Below are positions 22,531 to 32,953 of a stretch of DNA of 64,000 nt, in pieces. Below the pieces are notes generated by a model that was given only the letters and a program-made list of their open reading frames with translations, did no database searches and had not been told where the DNA came from. Source of the DNA: Smittia aterrima (taxonomy: Eukaryota > Arthropoda > Insecta > Diptera > Chironomidae); assembly GCA_033063855.1 (NCBI GenBank), contig CP093831.1:23746001-23810000 (forward strand). Direction: 5' to 3'. Made by a program: the position numbers and the translations under genes. How positions within the stretch are numbered: position 1 is the stretch's first letter; every line of letters begins with the position of its first letter.

Positions 22531-22770
22531 AAAAAATCAAAATACTAACAAAAAAATCAATAATGAAGAAATCGAAAAGTTTTGAAAAAAAAATATATTT
22601 ACTAAAAACATAAATCCTCTTGAATCAAATCCAATAATGTTAAGAAAAAATTTATTCTTTTTTATGTAAACCGTTTATGTAAAACTTTTGAAGTGATGCC
22701 AATACAAGCGAACCCTGTTGGGGCAAGCTTTCTGGCTGTAATAAAATACCTAAAAAAAAAAAAAAATAAC

Positions 22771-23023
22771 AAACAGCCAAAGTGTGCAAACTTAAGATTG
22801 TTGATTCTTTGCTTACAAATAAAGAAATAGCCGAAGATAATTTGTAATCGAATTTATTTCACAGTTATATTTAAGCTTTTGGGTTCACATTGGCATTAGA
22901 AAAAAATCGAAAAAATGGAAACATTATTCAACCGACCTCTACCTCGCTGCAATTTTAGTTGCCTATAACAAAATCCGCTCGAAATACCAGCAAACATCAA
23001 GACTGCTATTAAAATTTTCTGAT
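22771..23023 (-). other. Orphan LRR promoter half and flanking modules
   Basis: Continuation of the promoter block split by the LINE-like element (TTACAAATAAAGAAATAGCC at 22813). No gene. Confidence 0.5.
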
Positions 23024-23863
23024 TTATGTCTCTCTCTTAGTCGTTGCAATATTCTGACTACTATCGATGTTTGACAGTAAATTCGTTATTCTTGTGGCCA
23101 TGAAGGCATTCTCTTTTTCCAACAAATCCTTCTTCACTTTCAATTCCTTAGTTTCAGTTTCGCATAAAGATTTGTTCAAAACGATCGCCTTAGAGAGGCA
23201 TTTGGTATTAGTTTTTTTAATTTCTTTAGTAAAAATTTCAAAGTTTGTGATGTCGCTAGGAAAAATTTTGTCGATACATGCGTTGCCACGAAAATCAACT
23301 TTAGCTAATGTCGATGGCAGGTCTATGTCGATGAAGATCAGTTGTTTATTATTTTCCACTCTTAACACTTCCATCTTTCGATTTTGCAGGATCAAATCAG
23401 CTGGCAATGTAACAAGTTTTTCATTTTCATTAATGTTGAGTTTTTTTAATTCGGGTAAATCCACAAAAATATCCTCAGGCAATGTCACAAGAGAAGTGAG
23501 TCTCAAAACAACGAAATAAACTTTATTGCAGTTTGAAAATGCTTCGCGATTAATTCGTTTCACTGAGTTGCCGAACACTTGAAATTGTTCCAAGTTTGGA
23601 AAGCTATCACAAACTTTTAAAGGAACACGTTCAGTCTCCACCATTTTTTTTATCCAAAGTCCCTTGATGTCACCGGTGGTTATATTCTGAGATATAAAAG
23701 CTCCCGAAAATGATGTGACTGCTACATCGGTTTCATCAACTTTCAGTGTTTCTACTTTACACCTGTTTATTTCGTCAACAATGTCAAACACGCAATCGAG
23801 TTGAAAGCTTTCGGCGTATCCACTGAGAACAAAACAGATCAGCAAATATTTAAAGAGCTCCAT
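23024..23863 (-). CDS. Secreted LRR protein with truncated coil
   Basis: 279 residues, ATG at 23863 (MELFKYLLICFVLSGYAES). Cysteine-containing N-terminal part, KVCDSFPNLEQFQVFG, LRRs (TSLVTLPEDIFVDLPELKKL, LVTLPADLILQNRKMEVL), cap NACIDKIFPSDITNF, then CLSKAIVLNKSLCETETKEL and a coil of only about 45 residues. Up to LLSNIDS it follows the coil of the 26.6-28.2 kb gene. After that the sequence is unrelated and a stop ends the protein at TTKRET. So the 3' half of the coil has been lost, but the remaining frame is open. Confidence 0.8.
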   Translation of the reverse strand: MELFKYLLICFVLSGYAESFQLDCVFDIVDEINRCKVETLKVDETDVAVTSFSGAFISQNITTGDIKGLWIKKMVETERVPLKVCDSFPNLEQFQVFGNSVKRINREAFSNCNKVYFVVLRLTSLVTLPEDIFVDLPELKKLNINENEKLVTLPADLILQNRKMEVLRVENNKQLIFIDIDLPSTLAKVDFRGNACIDKIFPSDITNFEIFTKEIKKTNTKCLSKAIVLNKSLCETETKELKVKKDLLEKENAFMATRITNLLSNIDSSQNIATTKRET

Positions 23864-24624
23864 GTTCTCTAATTAAAGGTTAAAACCAAACTGAAGCTGC
23901 AAATGCGAATCTCATGAATTTAAATTCGTTTGGACTATCTCATTCTGAAAAGCTATTTTTATTTGGTTAACCCAAAGCGTTTAAAACTTGTGATAACAAG
24001 CTCCGAAAGTGTGCGAACTCAAGATCAAATAAAGAATTACAAATAAAGAAATAGCCGAAGATATTTTGTTGCCTAATAAATTACAGATTTACTAACAAAG
24101 TCAAAAAATCTTTCGTTTTCTCATAAACATGTTGGCAATAATCTTCACAAATTTTAATTATTTGACTTTGACCTTTACTTGCCACTTGCAACATCAGGAC
24201 TGTTATCAAATTGGCACGAGTCGCACTCTGAAATTTCCAAGAAAGATAATTCAATGATTGAATAAAATAAACATATGAAGAAAATAATTTGATTACTCGG
24301 AAAAAAATAAAATTATTTTTAGATCGAGCAATGTAATCTTTCTTGTACAAATGTGAAATAAATTTGAATACGAAGTATCTTCGGCTTTTTATTTAATTGT
24401 GTGCAAAGTGCCGAACAGTTCATGAAGGTTTGCTATCTTTGATTGCTTATGAAGTAGTGGGACGCAAAAATGTCTCAGTAAAATATTACAAAATATTTTC
24501 TTCAGCTGGAGAATTTGAGACTAAACGTGTTCAGCGCTGAAGTGAAACAGGAATTACAAGACATAAATAATTTTATAATTACAATTTGGTTTTAATTGTC
24601 AGTGACATGCCACGACTCGAGATT
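23864..24624 (-). other. LRR promoter plus decayed flanking modules
   Basis: 23864-24075 is the promoter of the truncated-coil gene (leader, TTTAAATTC, TTACAAATAAAGAAATAGCC). Then come AACATCAGGACTGTTATCAA, AAATTTCCAAGAAAGATAAT at about 24231, and a coil-like scrap near 24495-24520 shared with 8.95 kb. No gene. Confidence 0.5.
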
Positions 24625-26085
24625 CTATGATACATTTTTTTTCGTGAGATCTGTTAAAGTTTTAAACAAATTCTCGTAATTAAATTTTAAACTTTTGTTT
24701 TCGTCCAGACATTTTAATATTTCTGCACTTTTCTCCATTCCGTTCCCGGCGCAATCAGTCTCAAGTTCTGCGTTATCGCTTTTCAAGTTCTCGATCGCTG
24801 TCATCAGCTGAGTTATGTTTGTTGACAAAGAGATATTTTCAATTTCGAGTTGTTCCTTTTTCTTTTTTATTATCGCAGTTTCCTCACCGAGATCCTTCAA
24901 ACATTCCTCAAGCGATTTATTCACATTGGTCTCGTTGGCTTTATGATAAGTTTGAAGAATTGTGTTATTCTGATTACAGTTGGCAAGCTGCTCTTCAAGT
25001 TTCGTGACGTTTGTCGATTTCTCTGTCAATGAGATCATCAAGTTTGAATTATTCGATTTTAAAACATTAATTTCTTTAAGATCTTTCTTAAACTCTTGAC
25101 TGCTGTTCGTCTTTATTTCGTCGATTTCAATCTTTAAATTTCCGATAGTTGTCATCTGTTGTGTTATGTTTTTGACAAGAACGACTTTCTCAACTTCGCA
25201 AGTTTCTTTTTTCTGTAGAATTTCATCATTTTTTTGAGAAAGTTTTTGGATTTGTGTCTCTTTCTCTGTCATCGCAACTTTCAAACTTTCAATGGTTGAC
25301 AGTAAATTCGTTATTCTTAAGGCTATGACGACATTCTCACTTTCCAACCAATTCTTCTTCACTTTTAATTCCTTAATTTCCTCTTCACATAAAGATTTGT
25401 TCAAAACGATCGTCTTAGAGAGGCATTTGGAATTAATTTTTTTGATTTCGTAAATAAACAATTGCTTGTCCGCGATGTCGTCAGGAAATTTTTTGTCGAT
25501 GCAGGCGTTGCCATGAAAATCAATCTCTGTCAGTGTTGAAGGCAGTTCAATGGGAACGAAAATCAGTTGATGATTATTTTCTACTTTTAATGTAATCATC
25601 TTCGAGTTTTGTAATATTAAATCAGCTGGCAAAGTGACAAGTTTCTCATTTTCAGCAATGTAAACTGTTTTTAGTTCGGGTAAATCAGTAAACAGATCCT
25701 CAGGCAATGTCACCAGAGAAGTGAATCTTAGCGTAACATACCAAACTTTCTTACAATTTGTAAATGCTTCGCGATTGATTTGTTTCACTGATTTGCCGTC
25801 CACGTGAAATTGTTCCAAGTTTGGACAAATATTACAAACTTTCGAAGGAACACGTTCAGTCTCCACATTTGTAGTTGTCCAAATTCCTTTGATGTCATCG
25901 GTGGTTTTAACCAGAGTGGAAGCTCCTGAAACAGATGTCACTGCAGCATCGGTTTCATCAACTTTCAGTATTTCTACTTTACACATCATTATTTCATTTA
26001 AAATTTCGAACACGCAATTGAGTTGTAAGCTCTCGACGTTTCCACTGAGAATAAAAATAATCGGCAAATATTTAAAGATCTCCAT
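24625..26085 (-). CDS. Secreted LRR-long coiled-coil protein B
   Basis: 486 residues, ATG at 26085 (MEIFKYLPIIFILSGNVES). KVCNICPNLEQFHVDG opens the LRR block. TSLVTLPEDLFTDLPELKTV and LVTLPADLILQNSKMITL are clear LRRs; cap NACIDKKFPDDIADK ... NSKCLSK. The coil from about residue 235 holds NITQQMTTIGNLKIEIDE, NNTILQTYHK and NISLSTNITQLMTAIENLK, ending in the ETDCAGNGMEKSAE motif and LTDLTKKNVS. Compared with its neighbour at 26.6-28.2 kb it lacks about 60 coil residues. Same strand and order as its two neighbours, suggesting tandem duplication. Confidence 0.85.
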   Translation of the reverse strand: MEIFKYLPIIFILSGNVESLQLNCVFEILNEIMMCKVEILKVDETDAAVTSVSGASTLVKTTDDIKGIWTTTNVETERVPSKVCNICPNLEQFHVDGKSVKQINREAFTNCKKVWYVTLRFTSLVTLPEDLFTDLPELKTVYIAENEKLVTLPADLILQNSKMITLKVENNHQLIFVPIELPSTLTEIDFHGNACIDKKFPDDIADKQLFIYEIKKINSKCLSKTIVLNKSLCEEEIKELKVKKNWLESENVVIALRITNLLSTIESLKVAMTEKETQIQKLSQKNDEILQKKETCEVEKVVLVKNITQQMTTIGNLKIEIDEIKTNSSQEFKKDLKEINVLKSNNSNLMISLTEKSTNVTKLEEQLANCNQNNTILQTYHKANETNVNKSLEECLKDLGEETAIIKKKKEQLEIENISLSTNITQLMTAIENLKSDNAELETDCAGNGMEKSAEILKCLDENKSLKFNYENLFKTLTDLTKKNVS

Positions 26086-26337
26086 GTTCTCTAATTAGAG
26101 GCTCCGACCAAACTGAAGCTGCGAATGCGAATTTCATGAACTCAAACTCATTTGGATTATCTCTTTCTAAAATGCTATTTGTATTTGGTTAATCCTAAAG
26201 CGTTTAAAATTTGTGATAACAAGGCCAAAAGTGCGCGAGTGTGCGAACTCAAGATTGTTCGGCAGTTGCCATACAAATAAAGAAATAGCCGAAGATAATT
26301 TGTTTCCAAATAAATTATAGATTTATTAACAAACTAA
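26086..26337 (-). promoter_or_regulatory. LRR-gene promoter
   Basis: Minus strand: leader with the CTTCAGTTTGGTCGGAGCC block, GAGATAATCC, then AAATAGCATTTT and TTATTTGTATGGCAACTGCC blocks shared by the family. Confidence 0.6.
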
Positions 26338-26490
26338 TTCATCCTGGCTCTGCCGCCCATCGAGACGTATGTCTTCGAGTTTTCCCGAAATTTATCAAAG
26401 TTTCCTAAAAGTTTTTGCGAAGTTTTTCTGAAGTTTTGGTTTCATGATAGACGACACCATTTCCAGTCGAGCGTAACTCCACAGAAATTA
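26338..26490. repeat. Interspersed repeat with GGCGGC hairpin, partial copy
   Basis: CTCTGCCGCCCATCGAGACG, TTCGAGTTTTCCCGAAATTT and GTCGAGCGTAACTCCACAGA match parts of the repeat at 50604-50780 and its inverted copy at 56560-56735. Another piece lies at 34490-34575 (inverted). It is a non-coding element of unknown class. Confidence 0.6.
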
Positions 26491-26568
26491 CTAAAAAATT
26501 GAAAAAATATTTATTCTATTATTGGTACATGGTTTTAATTGTTGGCTGATATGCTACAACTCGAGATT

Positions 26569-28221
26569 CTATGATGAAGTTTTTCTCGTGAGATCTGTTA
26601 AAGTTTTAAACAAATTCTCGTAATTGGATTTTAAACTTTTGTTTTCGTCTAGAACTTTTAATAATTCAGCGCTTTTCTCCATTTCGTTTGCGCTGACGTC
26701 AGTCTTCAGTTCCTCGTTTTCGCTTTTCAAGTTCTCGATTGTTGTCATTAGCTGAGTTATGTTCGTTGACAAAGAGGAATTTTCAATTTCAAGGTTTTCT
26801 TTTTTTCTCTTTATTATCGCAGTTTCCTCGCTCAGCTCGTTAAATATTGAGAGATCTTTTAAACATTCCTCAAGCAATTTATTCACATTTGTCTCGTTGG
26901 TTTTGAGATTAGCTTGAAAAATTGTGTTATTCCGATTACAGTTGTCAAGCTGCTCTTCAAGTTTGCTAATGTTGGCCGTTATCTCTGTCAATGAGATCAT
27001 CAAGTTCGAATTATTCGATTTTAAAACATTATTTTCTTCAAGAAATTTGGCTGACTCTTGACAACTGTTGTTCATCTTGAGTTCGTCAGTCTGAGTCTCT
27101 AAATCTTTGACAGTCGACATCAATTGTGTTATGTTTTTGGCAAGAACGACTTTCTCGCTTTCGCAAGTTTCTTTTTTCTGTTTTAATTTTGCATTTTCAT
27201 CCTCTTTTGCTGATAAAGTTTTGTTCAACTCGATCAACTTCGAGCGATGCGCCGATTCGATTTTCTCGATTGCTTGTTGATGATTTGTGATGATTTTTGT
27301 GAGATTCTCTTGTAAACGTTTGTTGTTGTCGATACTTTTGATAAGATTCGCTTGAATTTCATCGTTTTTTTGAGAAAGTTTTCGGATTTGTGTCTCTTTC
27401 TCTGTCATCGTAACTTTCAGGCTTTCGATGTTTGACAGTAAATTCGTTATTCTTGTGGCCATGGCGACATTCTCCCTTTCCAACGAATTTTTCTTCCCTT
27501 TTAATTCCTTAATTTCCTCTTCACATAAAGATTTGTTCAAAACGATCGCCTTAGAGAGGCATTTGGAATTAATTTTTTTAATTTCTTTAATAAACAATTG
27601 CTTGTCCGCGATGTCGTCAGGAAATTTTTTGTCGATGCAGGCGTTGCCATGAAAATTAATTTCTGTCAATGTTGAAGGCAGTTCAGTGGGAATGAACATT
27701 AGTTGTTTATTATTTTCCACTTTTAATAAATAGATCTTCGGATTTTGCAGAATCAAATCAGCTGGCAAAGTGACAAGTTTCTCATTTTCAGCAAAGTAAA
27801 CTGTTGCTAAATCGGGTAAATCCGTAAACAGATCCTCAGGCAATGTCACAAGAGAAGTGAATCTCATCGTAACATACCAAACTTTCTTACAATTTGTAAA
27901 TGCTTCGCGATTGATTTGTTTCACTGATTTGCCGTCGATGTGAAATTGTTCCAAGTTTGGACAAATATTACAAACATTTGAAGGAACACGTTCAGTCTCC
28001 ACCCCTGGCGTCATCCAAATTCCCTTGATGTCATTGGTGGTTTTAATCAGAGTGGAAGCCCCCGAAACAGATGTCACTGCAGCATCAGTTTCAAAAACTT
28101 TAAGTATTTCTACTTTACACACATTTATTTCATTTAAGATTTCAAACACACAATTGAGTTGTAAGCTCTCGACGTAACCGGCAAGAACTAAACAGATCAG
28201 CAAATATTTAAAGATCTCCAT
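26569..28221 (-). CDS. Secreted LRR-long coiled-coil protein C
   Basis: 550 residues, ATG at 28221 (MEIFKYLLICLVLAGYVES). The LRR part is close to protein B (NVCNICPNLEQFHIDGKSVK, TSLVTLPEDLFTDLPDLATV, cap NACIDKKFPDDIADK). The coil keeps the complete set of blocks: ATRITNLLSNIESLK, SQKNDEIQANLIKS, MTEKETQ, LIELNKTLSAKEDEN, LAKNITQLMSTVKDLETQ, LEEQLDNCNRNN, SSLSTNITQLMTTIENLK. The usual ETDCAGNGMEK is changed to KTDVSANEMEK, losing a conserved cysteine. Intact and probably functional. Confidence 0.87.
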   Translation of the reverse strand: MEIFKYLLICLVLAGYVESLQLNCVFEILNEINVCKVEILKVFETDAAVTSVSGASTLIKTTNDIKGIWMTPGVETERVPSNVCNICPNLEQFHIDGKSVKQINREAFTNCKKVWYVTMRFTSLVTLPEDLFTDLPDLATVYFAENEKLVTLPADLILQNPKIYLLKVENNKQLMFIPTELPSTLTEINFHGNACIDKKFPDDIADKQLFIKEIKKINSKCLSKAIVLNKSLCEEEIKELKGKKNSLERENVAMATRITNLLSNIESLKVTMTEKETQIRKLSQKNDEIQANLIKSIDNNKRLQENLTKIITNHQQAIEKIESAHRSKLIELNKTLSAKEDENAKLKQKKETCESEKVVLAKNITQLMSTVKDLETQTDELKMNNSCQESAKFLEENNVLKSNNSNLMISLTEITANISKLEEQLDNCNRNNTIFQANLKTNETNVNKLLEECLKDLSIFNELSEETAIIKRKKENLEIENSSLSTNITQLMTTIENLKSENEELKTDVSANEMEKSAELLKVLDENKSLKSNYENLFKTLTDLTRKTSS

Positions 28222-29287
28222 GTTCTCTAATTAAAGGCTCAGAGGAAACTGAAGCTGCGAATGCGAATCTCATGAATTTAAACTCATTTGGATTATCTCA
28301 TTCTAAAAAGTTATTTTTATTTGGTTAAACCAAAGCGTTTAAAATTTGTGATAACAAGCCCCGAAAGTGTGCAAACTCAAGATTATGACTCTTTGCTTAC
28401 AAATAAAGAAATAACCGAAGATAATTTGTTGCCAAACAAAAAACGGATTTGCTAACAAATCCTTCTATAAACATCACGACTGTTATCAAATTGGCGCGAG
28501 TCGCACTCTGGAATTTCCAAGAAAGATAATTTAATCTTTTGAATAAAAACAAAATTTGATTTCTCGGAAAAACGGCGAGTTTAAATTTAGAGCGAGCTTT
28601 ATATCAACAAATAAAAACATTTCGTCATTGGATTATAGCACTGCGTTGCTGGCAACCCCGAAAGAAAGATTAGAAAAGGAATCGACTGACATTTTCTCAG
28701 TCCATAATGTTCCTAGAAAAACATTATGACTGTTACCAAATTGTCTCACGCACGAGTTGCCCTTTGGAAGTTCCAAGAAAATATAAATATTCGTAGTAAA
28801 AAAGATTAAAACAAAAATGTGATCTCTCGGAAAAATCTCCTGAATTTATTTTTAGAGCGATTATTGTGAACTTTTCCTTAGAGCTGTTCGGCCAATGCAA
28901 AAATGGAACCTGAAAGAAGTGAGAAATAAGCTCTTTATTGTTTCATCTACAGTCGCAAATGATCTCAACGGAATTTCGTGGAATTTATTTCATTTTTTTA
29001 TCAACACTTTTATGTCAACACATTTTAATTAAGATTGTTTGTTACTTTGCATGCAACTGATAATTTATATCATATCATTTCAATATAAACTTTTATTCAA
29101 TTCGGATTATCAATTCTGCTAGAAGAAATATGAACTAACCGAATTAAAAATTCAAAAAAGAAAGCTTAAAAAATAGAACTTTGTAATTTAAGAAAAATAG
29201 ACTTAAGTCCCGCCAACTAGGTCCTCTATTGATCGAGTGTCGGCTATTGATCATCTGCTCTAACTGTGCTCTATCTGTCATCTGCTG
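28222..29287. other. LRR promoter and two copies of the GGAATTTCC/GATA module
   Basis: 28222-28440: minus-strand promoter of protein C. GGAATTTCC at 28510-28518 followed by AAGAAAGATAAT. A second, variant module (GGAAGTTCC AAGAAAAT) lies near 28767, both on the plus strand without a gene behind them. 28950-29287 is AT-rich with nothing recognised. Confidence 0.5.
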
Positions 29288-29983
29288 TTAACAATTTTTA
29301 GAGCTTCGTTCGATTTTTAACAACTTCTGAGTTGGACTCTCACAATTGGAATTAACTTCTTCTTCTATGAACAAAAACCAGTCCATGACGTCATCCGGAA
29401 ATTTCTTATCGATGCAAAAGTTATCTTTCAAGTCAACCGTAGTCAATGATATTGGTAGTTCAGCATCGATAAAGCTGAGTTCATTGTTGCGCAAGTCTAA
29501 TTTTTTTAATTTTGTATTTTGCGCAAACAAACCAGGCGGCAAATAATAAAGTAAGTTATCGTGAAGGAAAAGGCTTCTTAAGTCGGTAGAATCCTCGAAG
29601 AGGTCTTCAGGCAATGTTTTTAATAAATTGAAACTGAGACTAAGTGACGTAATTTTCTCGCAATTCTCAAACACTTCACTATCGATTTGATCGACCAAGG
29701 TAGCGTGAATAAACAATGTCCTCAAATTTGGTAAAATGTCGCAAATATTTGTTGGCACTCGTTCAGTTTTAACTTCTTTAGTTATAAGAATCCAATTGAC
29801 GTCATCAATCCTTTTATTTCGAGATTTAAAAGTTAGTCCCGTGACTCTTTCATCGTTTTCGTCGACGTTAAGCACCTTCACTCTGCATTTGGATTCTTCA
29901 GACGAAATATCACAATTCAGTCGAATGTTCTCGACGAATCCAGCAAACAAAAAATAAATCGGGAAATATTTCCACAGTTCCAT
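29288..29983 (-). CDS. Coil-less secreted LRR protein
   Basis: 231 residues, ATG at 29983 (MELWKYFPIYFLFAGFVEN). N-terminal cysteines (IRLNCD, ESKCRVKVLNVDEND), NICDILPNLRTLFIHA, LRRs KITSLSLSFNLLKTLPEDLF, LRSLFLHDNLLYYLPPGLF and LKKLDLRNNELSFIDAELP, cap NFCIDKKFPDDVMDW ... NCESP. It stops after QKLLKIERSSKNC with no coil and no membrane segment. Its inverted partner at 31553 continues into a coil, so this copy lost its 3' part, or the pair recombined there. The final Cys could still mediate dimerisation. Confidence 0.82.
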   Translation of the reverse strand: MELWKYFPIYFLFAGFVENIRLNCDISSEESKCRVKVLNVDENDERVTGLTFKSRNKRIDDVNWILITKEVKTERVPTNICDILPNLRTLFIHATLVDQIDSEVFENCEKITSLSLSFNLLKTLPEDLFEDSTDLRSLFLHDNLLYYLPPGLFAQNTKLKKLDLRNNELSFIDAELPISLTTVDLKDNFCIDKKFPDDVMDWFLFIEEEVNSNCESPTQKLLKIERSSKNC

Positions 29984-32200
29984 GTTCTTTAGTTAAAGGC
30001 TCGGACTGAAGTGAAGCTGGAAAACGAATATCATGATTTTAAATAATATTTTCTTATCTCAAGCTCACTGGTTGGCCGTTCAGTCCACTTCGTTTGAATT
30101 CGTGATAATAGAATAAATAAAATTTCGGGTTCCCATTGGTTGCTCATGAAATTCTACACTTACGGAGATGGTTGTAGAGCCACAATCTTTGGCTTTGCGC
30201 AATAGTTGATACCATAATCTCGAACGACGCTGGTCACCACGTTCCGAAAGTATGCAAATTCAAAATTGTTAGTCTGTTTGGACCTTTGCATACAAATAAA
30301 TAAAAAGCCGAAAATAATTTGTAAATTGATGAGAATGTATGAATTTTTTTTTTGGCATATTGTTGATGGGCAAGGATGCTAAGCAACATCAAACAACTTC
30401 CTTGAAATCCTTTAAAAAAATCCAGAATATTGTTATCTATGCGTTGCGGATATTGTTTCACATTTCTTAAAAAACTGTCGCATTCGCATTGACTGAGCAA
30501 GAAATTTCACATTGCTTGCAATAAATCAGACTCGGTAGATTTTTCTTAGAAATCACATTTTTGTTTTTAATTTTTTTTCAAAGAATTATTAATTATTTCT
30601 GGAACTTCCAAAAGATAACGCGTTTCTGAGGCAATTTGATAGCAGTCTTGATGTTTTTAGACGTTCTTGTCTGTAGACACAGATGAACCAATGACAAGTA
30701 AATGTCAAAACTATGCTGTCAAAGATTTATAAAGTTTATTGCAAAAATGTTTATCAGAATTAGATTAAAATTTTAATAGTTTGTTAATTACAATCACAGA
30801 ATCACAGATAAGTTTCTTCAGTGGTTACATCATTATTGTGGATAAAATTTTATTATTTACGAAATGCCTACAAACAACAGGAGTGCTATCAAATTGCCTC
30901 AGAGACGCGTTGTCTTTTGGAAGCTCCAAGAAAAAATAATTATTCGTTGGAAAAAAATAAAAATTCTAAAACAAAAATGTAATTTCTAAGAAAAGTCTAC
31001 CGAGTCAGATTTATAGCAAGCAATGTGAAATTTCTTGCTCAGCCAATGCGAATGTGACATCTTTTTAAGAAATGTGAAATAATATCCACAAAGCATTGAT
31101 ATTGTAAATTTACTAGATTTTATAAAGGATTTCAAGGAAGTTGTTTGATGTTGCTTAGCATCCTTGCCCATCAACAACATGCCAAAAAAAAATTCATACA
31201 TTCTCATCAATTTACAAATTATTTTCGGCTTTTTATTTATTTGTATGCAAAGGTCCAAACAGACTAACAATTTTGAATTTGCATACTTTCGGAACGTGGT
31301 GACCAGCGTCGTTCGAGATTATGGTATCAACTATAGCGCAAAGCCAAAGATTGTGGCTCTACAACCATCTCCGTAAGTGTAGAATTTCATGAGCAACCAA
31401 TGGGAACCCGAAATTTTATTTATTCTATTATCACGAATTCAAACGAAGTGGACTGAACGGCCAACCAGTGAGCTTGAGATAAGAAAATATTATTTAAAAT
31501 CATGATATTCGTTTTCCAGCTTCACTTCAGTCCGAGCCTTTAACTAAAGAACATGGAACTGTGGAAATATTTCCCGATTTATTTTTTGTTTGCTGGATTC
31601 GTCGAGAACATTCGACTGTATTGTGATATTTCGTCTGAAGAGAATCAATGCAAAGTGAATGTGCTTAACGTCGACGAAAACGATGAAATAGTCACGGGAC
31701 TAACTTTTAAATCTCAGAAGGATACGAGCAATGTCAAGTGGATTTTTATAACTAAAAAAGTTAAAACTGAACGAGTGCCATCAAATATTTGCGACATTTT
31801 ACCAAATTTGAACACATTGTTTATTCAAGCTACCATGGTCGATCAAATCGATAGTGAAGTGTTCAAAAATTGCAAGAAAGTTACGTCACTTAGTCTCAGT
31901 TACAATTTGTTAAAAACATTGCCTGAAAACATCTTCGAGGATTCGACCGACTTAAGCGTTCTTTACCTTCACGAAAACTTACTTTATTATTTGCCACCTG
32001 GTTTGTTTGCGCAAAATACAAAACTAAAAACATTATTCTTGCAAAACAATCAACTCAACTTTATCGATGCTGAACTACCAATATCACTGACTACGATTAA
32101 TTTGAGAGATAACTTTTGCATCGAAATGAATTATCCGGATGACGAAGAGGACTGGTTTTCGTTCATAGAAGAAGTTAATACTAATTGTGCGACTCCAACT
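29330..32200. repeat. Large palindrome: arms about 1.3 kb, spacer about 0.2 kb
   Basis: 29330-30660 is the inverted counterpart of 30880-32200. The arms contain the 5' two thirds of the two LRR genes and their divergent promoters. TGTTTGATGTTGCTTAGCAT at 31143-31162, for example, has its complement near 30380-30399. The arms are diverged and carry small indels. Confidence 0.75.
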
Positions 32201-32953
32201 AAAACATCGTGGAATCTTCATAAAGGAGAAGTAGGCCAAGAAATCGAAGACTTAGGGATTGAAAACTTAGCTCTAAGCAACAAATATGAAGCTTTACAGA
32301 CTGAATACGAAGCTTTAAAAACAAAATACGATCAAGAGGTATCAGAGAATTATATTAATAAAAATAAAATTGGCAAGCTTGAACAGAAACTTTACAAATG
32401 TAATCAGAAGTTGTCGGAGGAAACTTGTGAAACTTGCGAAAGCGAAAAAAACGTTCTTGCCACAAGCATAATACAACAGATGTCTACTGTCAAAGATTTA
32501 AGGATTCAGATTGACGAACTCAAGACGAACAACAGTCGTCAGTGTACGAAAGTTCTTAAGGAAAATAATGTTTTAAAAACAAATATCTCGAGCTTGGAAA
32601 AAGAATTGACTGAGAAAACGACAAACGTCACTAAACTTGAAGATGAGCTTGTCAATTGTTTTCAGAATAACACAATTGCACTTGAAGGATGTTTGAAAGA
32701 TCTCTCAAGATTCAATGAAGTCAAAGAGGAAATTGCGAATTTGAAGAAACAAAAGAAAATGTGCGAGAGTGAGAATTCATCTTTGGCATCAAACATAACG
32801 CAGTTGACGTCAAACATCGAGAGCATGAAAAATGAAATTGCAGAACTTGAGACTGACGTCAGCACATGCGAAATGGAGAGAAGTGCTGAACGGATTAGAT
32901 GCATGAATTGGCTGGATAAGATAAAAAATCTCACGAAATCAACTTCATCGTGA
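31553..32953 (+). CDS. Secreted LRR-coiled-coil protein D
   Basis: 466 residues, ATG at 31553, signal peptide identical to its inverted partner. LRRs VTSLSLSYNLLKTLPENIF, LSVLYLHENLLYYLPPGLF, LKTLFLQNNQLNFIDAELP; cap NFCIEMNYPDDEEDW ... NCATP. The linker holds IENLALSNKYEALQTEYEAL, a block also seen in the broken 10.1-kb gene. The coil has KLYKCNQKLSEETCETCESE, NSSLASNITQLTSNIESMK and ends ETDVSTCEMERSAERIRC ... TKSTSS. A cysteine-rich coil fits interchain disulfides. Confidence 0.85.
   Translation: MELWKYFPIYFLFAGFVENIRLYCDISSEENQCKVNVLNVDENDEIVTGLTFKSQKDTSNVKWIFITKKVKTERVPSNICDILPNLNTLFIQATMVDQIDSEVFKNCKKVTSLSLSYNLLKTLPENIFEDSTDLSVLYLHENLLYYLPPGLFAQNTKLKTLFLQNNQLNFIDAELPISLTTINLRDNFCIEMNYPDDEEDWFSFIEEVNTNCATPTKTSWNLHKGEVGQEIEDLGIENLALSNKYEALQTEYEALKTKYDQEVSENYINKNKIGKLEQKLYKCNQKLSEETCETCESEKNVLATSIIQQMSTVKDLRIQIDELKTNNSRQCTKVLKENNVLKTNISSLEKELTEKTTNVTKLEDELVNCFQNNTIALEGCLKDLSRFNEVKEEIANLKKQKKMCESENSSLASNITQLTSNIESMKNEIAELETDVSTCEMERSAERIRCMNWLDKIKNLTKSTSS

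Larger units (their letters stand above)
19990..22768 (+). mobile_element. ORF1-only LINE-like element with poly(A) tail
   Basis: The LRR promoter block is interrupted after GATAAATCGCCTGAAA (about 19985) and resumes as AGCCAAAGTGTGCAAACTTA (about 22776), so roughly 2.78 kb were inserted. The insert has an ORF1-like gene at 20011-20661 and ends CTGGCTGTAATAAAATACC plus 14 or so A. No reverse transcriptase reading frame is present. Segments TTCTTTTTTATGTAAACC near 21113 and 22658 are duplicated around a nested inverted-repeat element. This resembles half-LINEs that keep only ORF1. Target duplication is too diverged to call. Confidence 0.65.
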
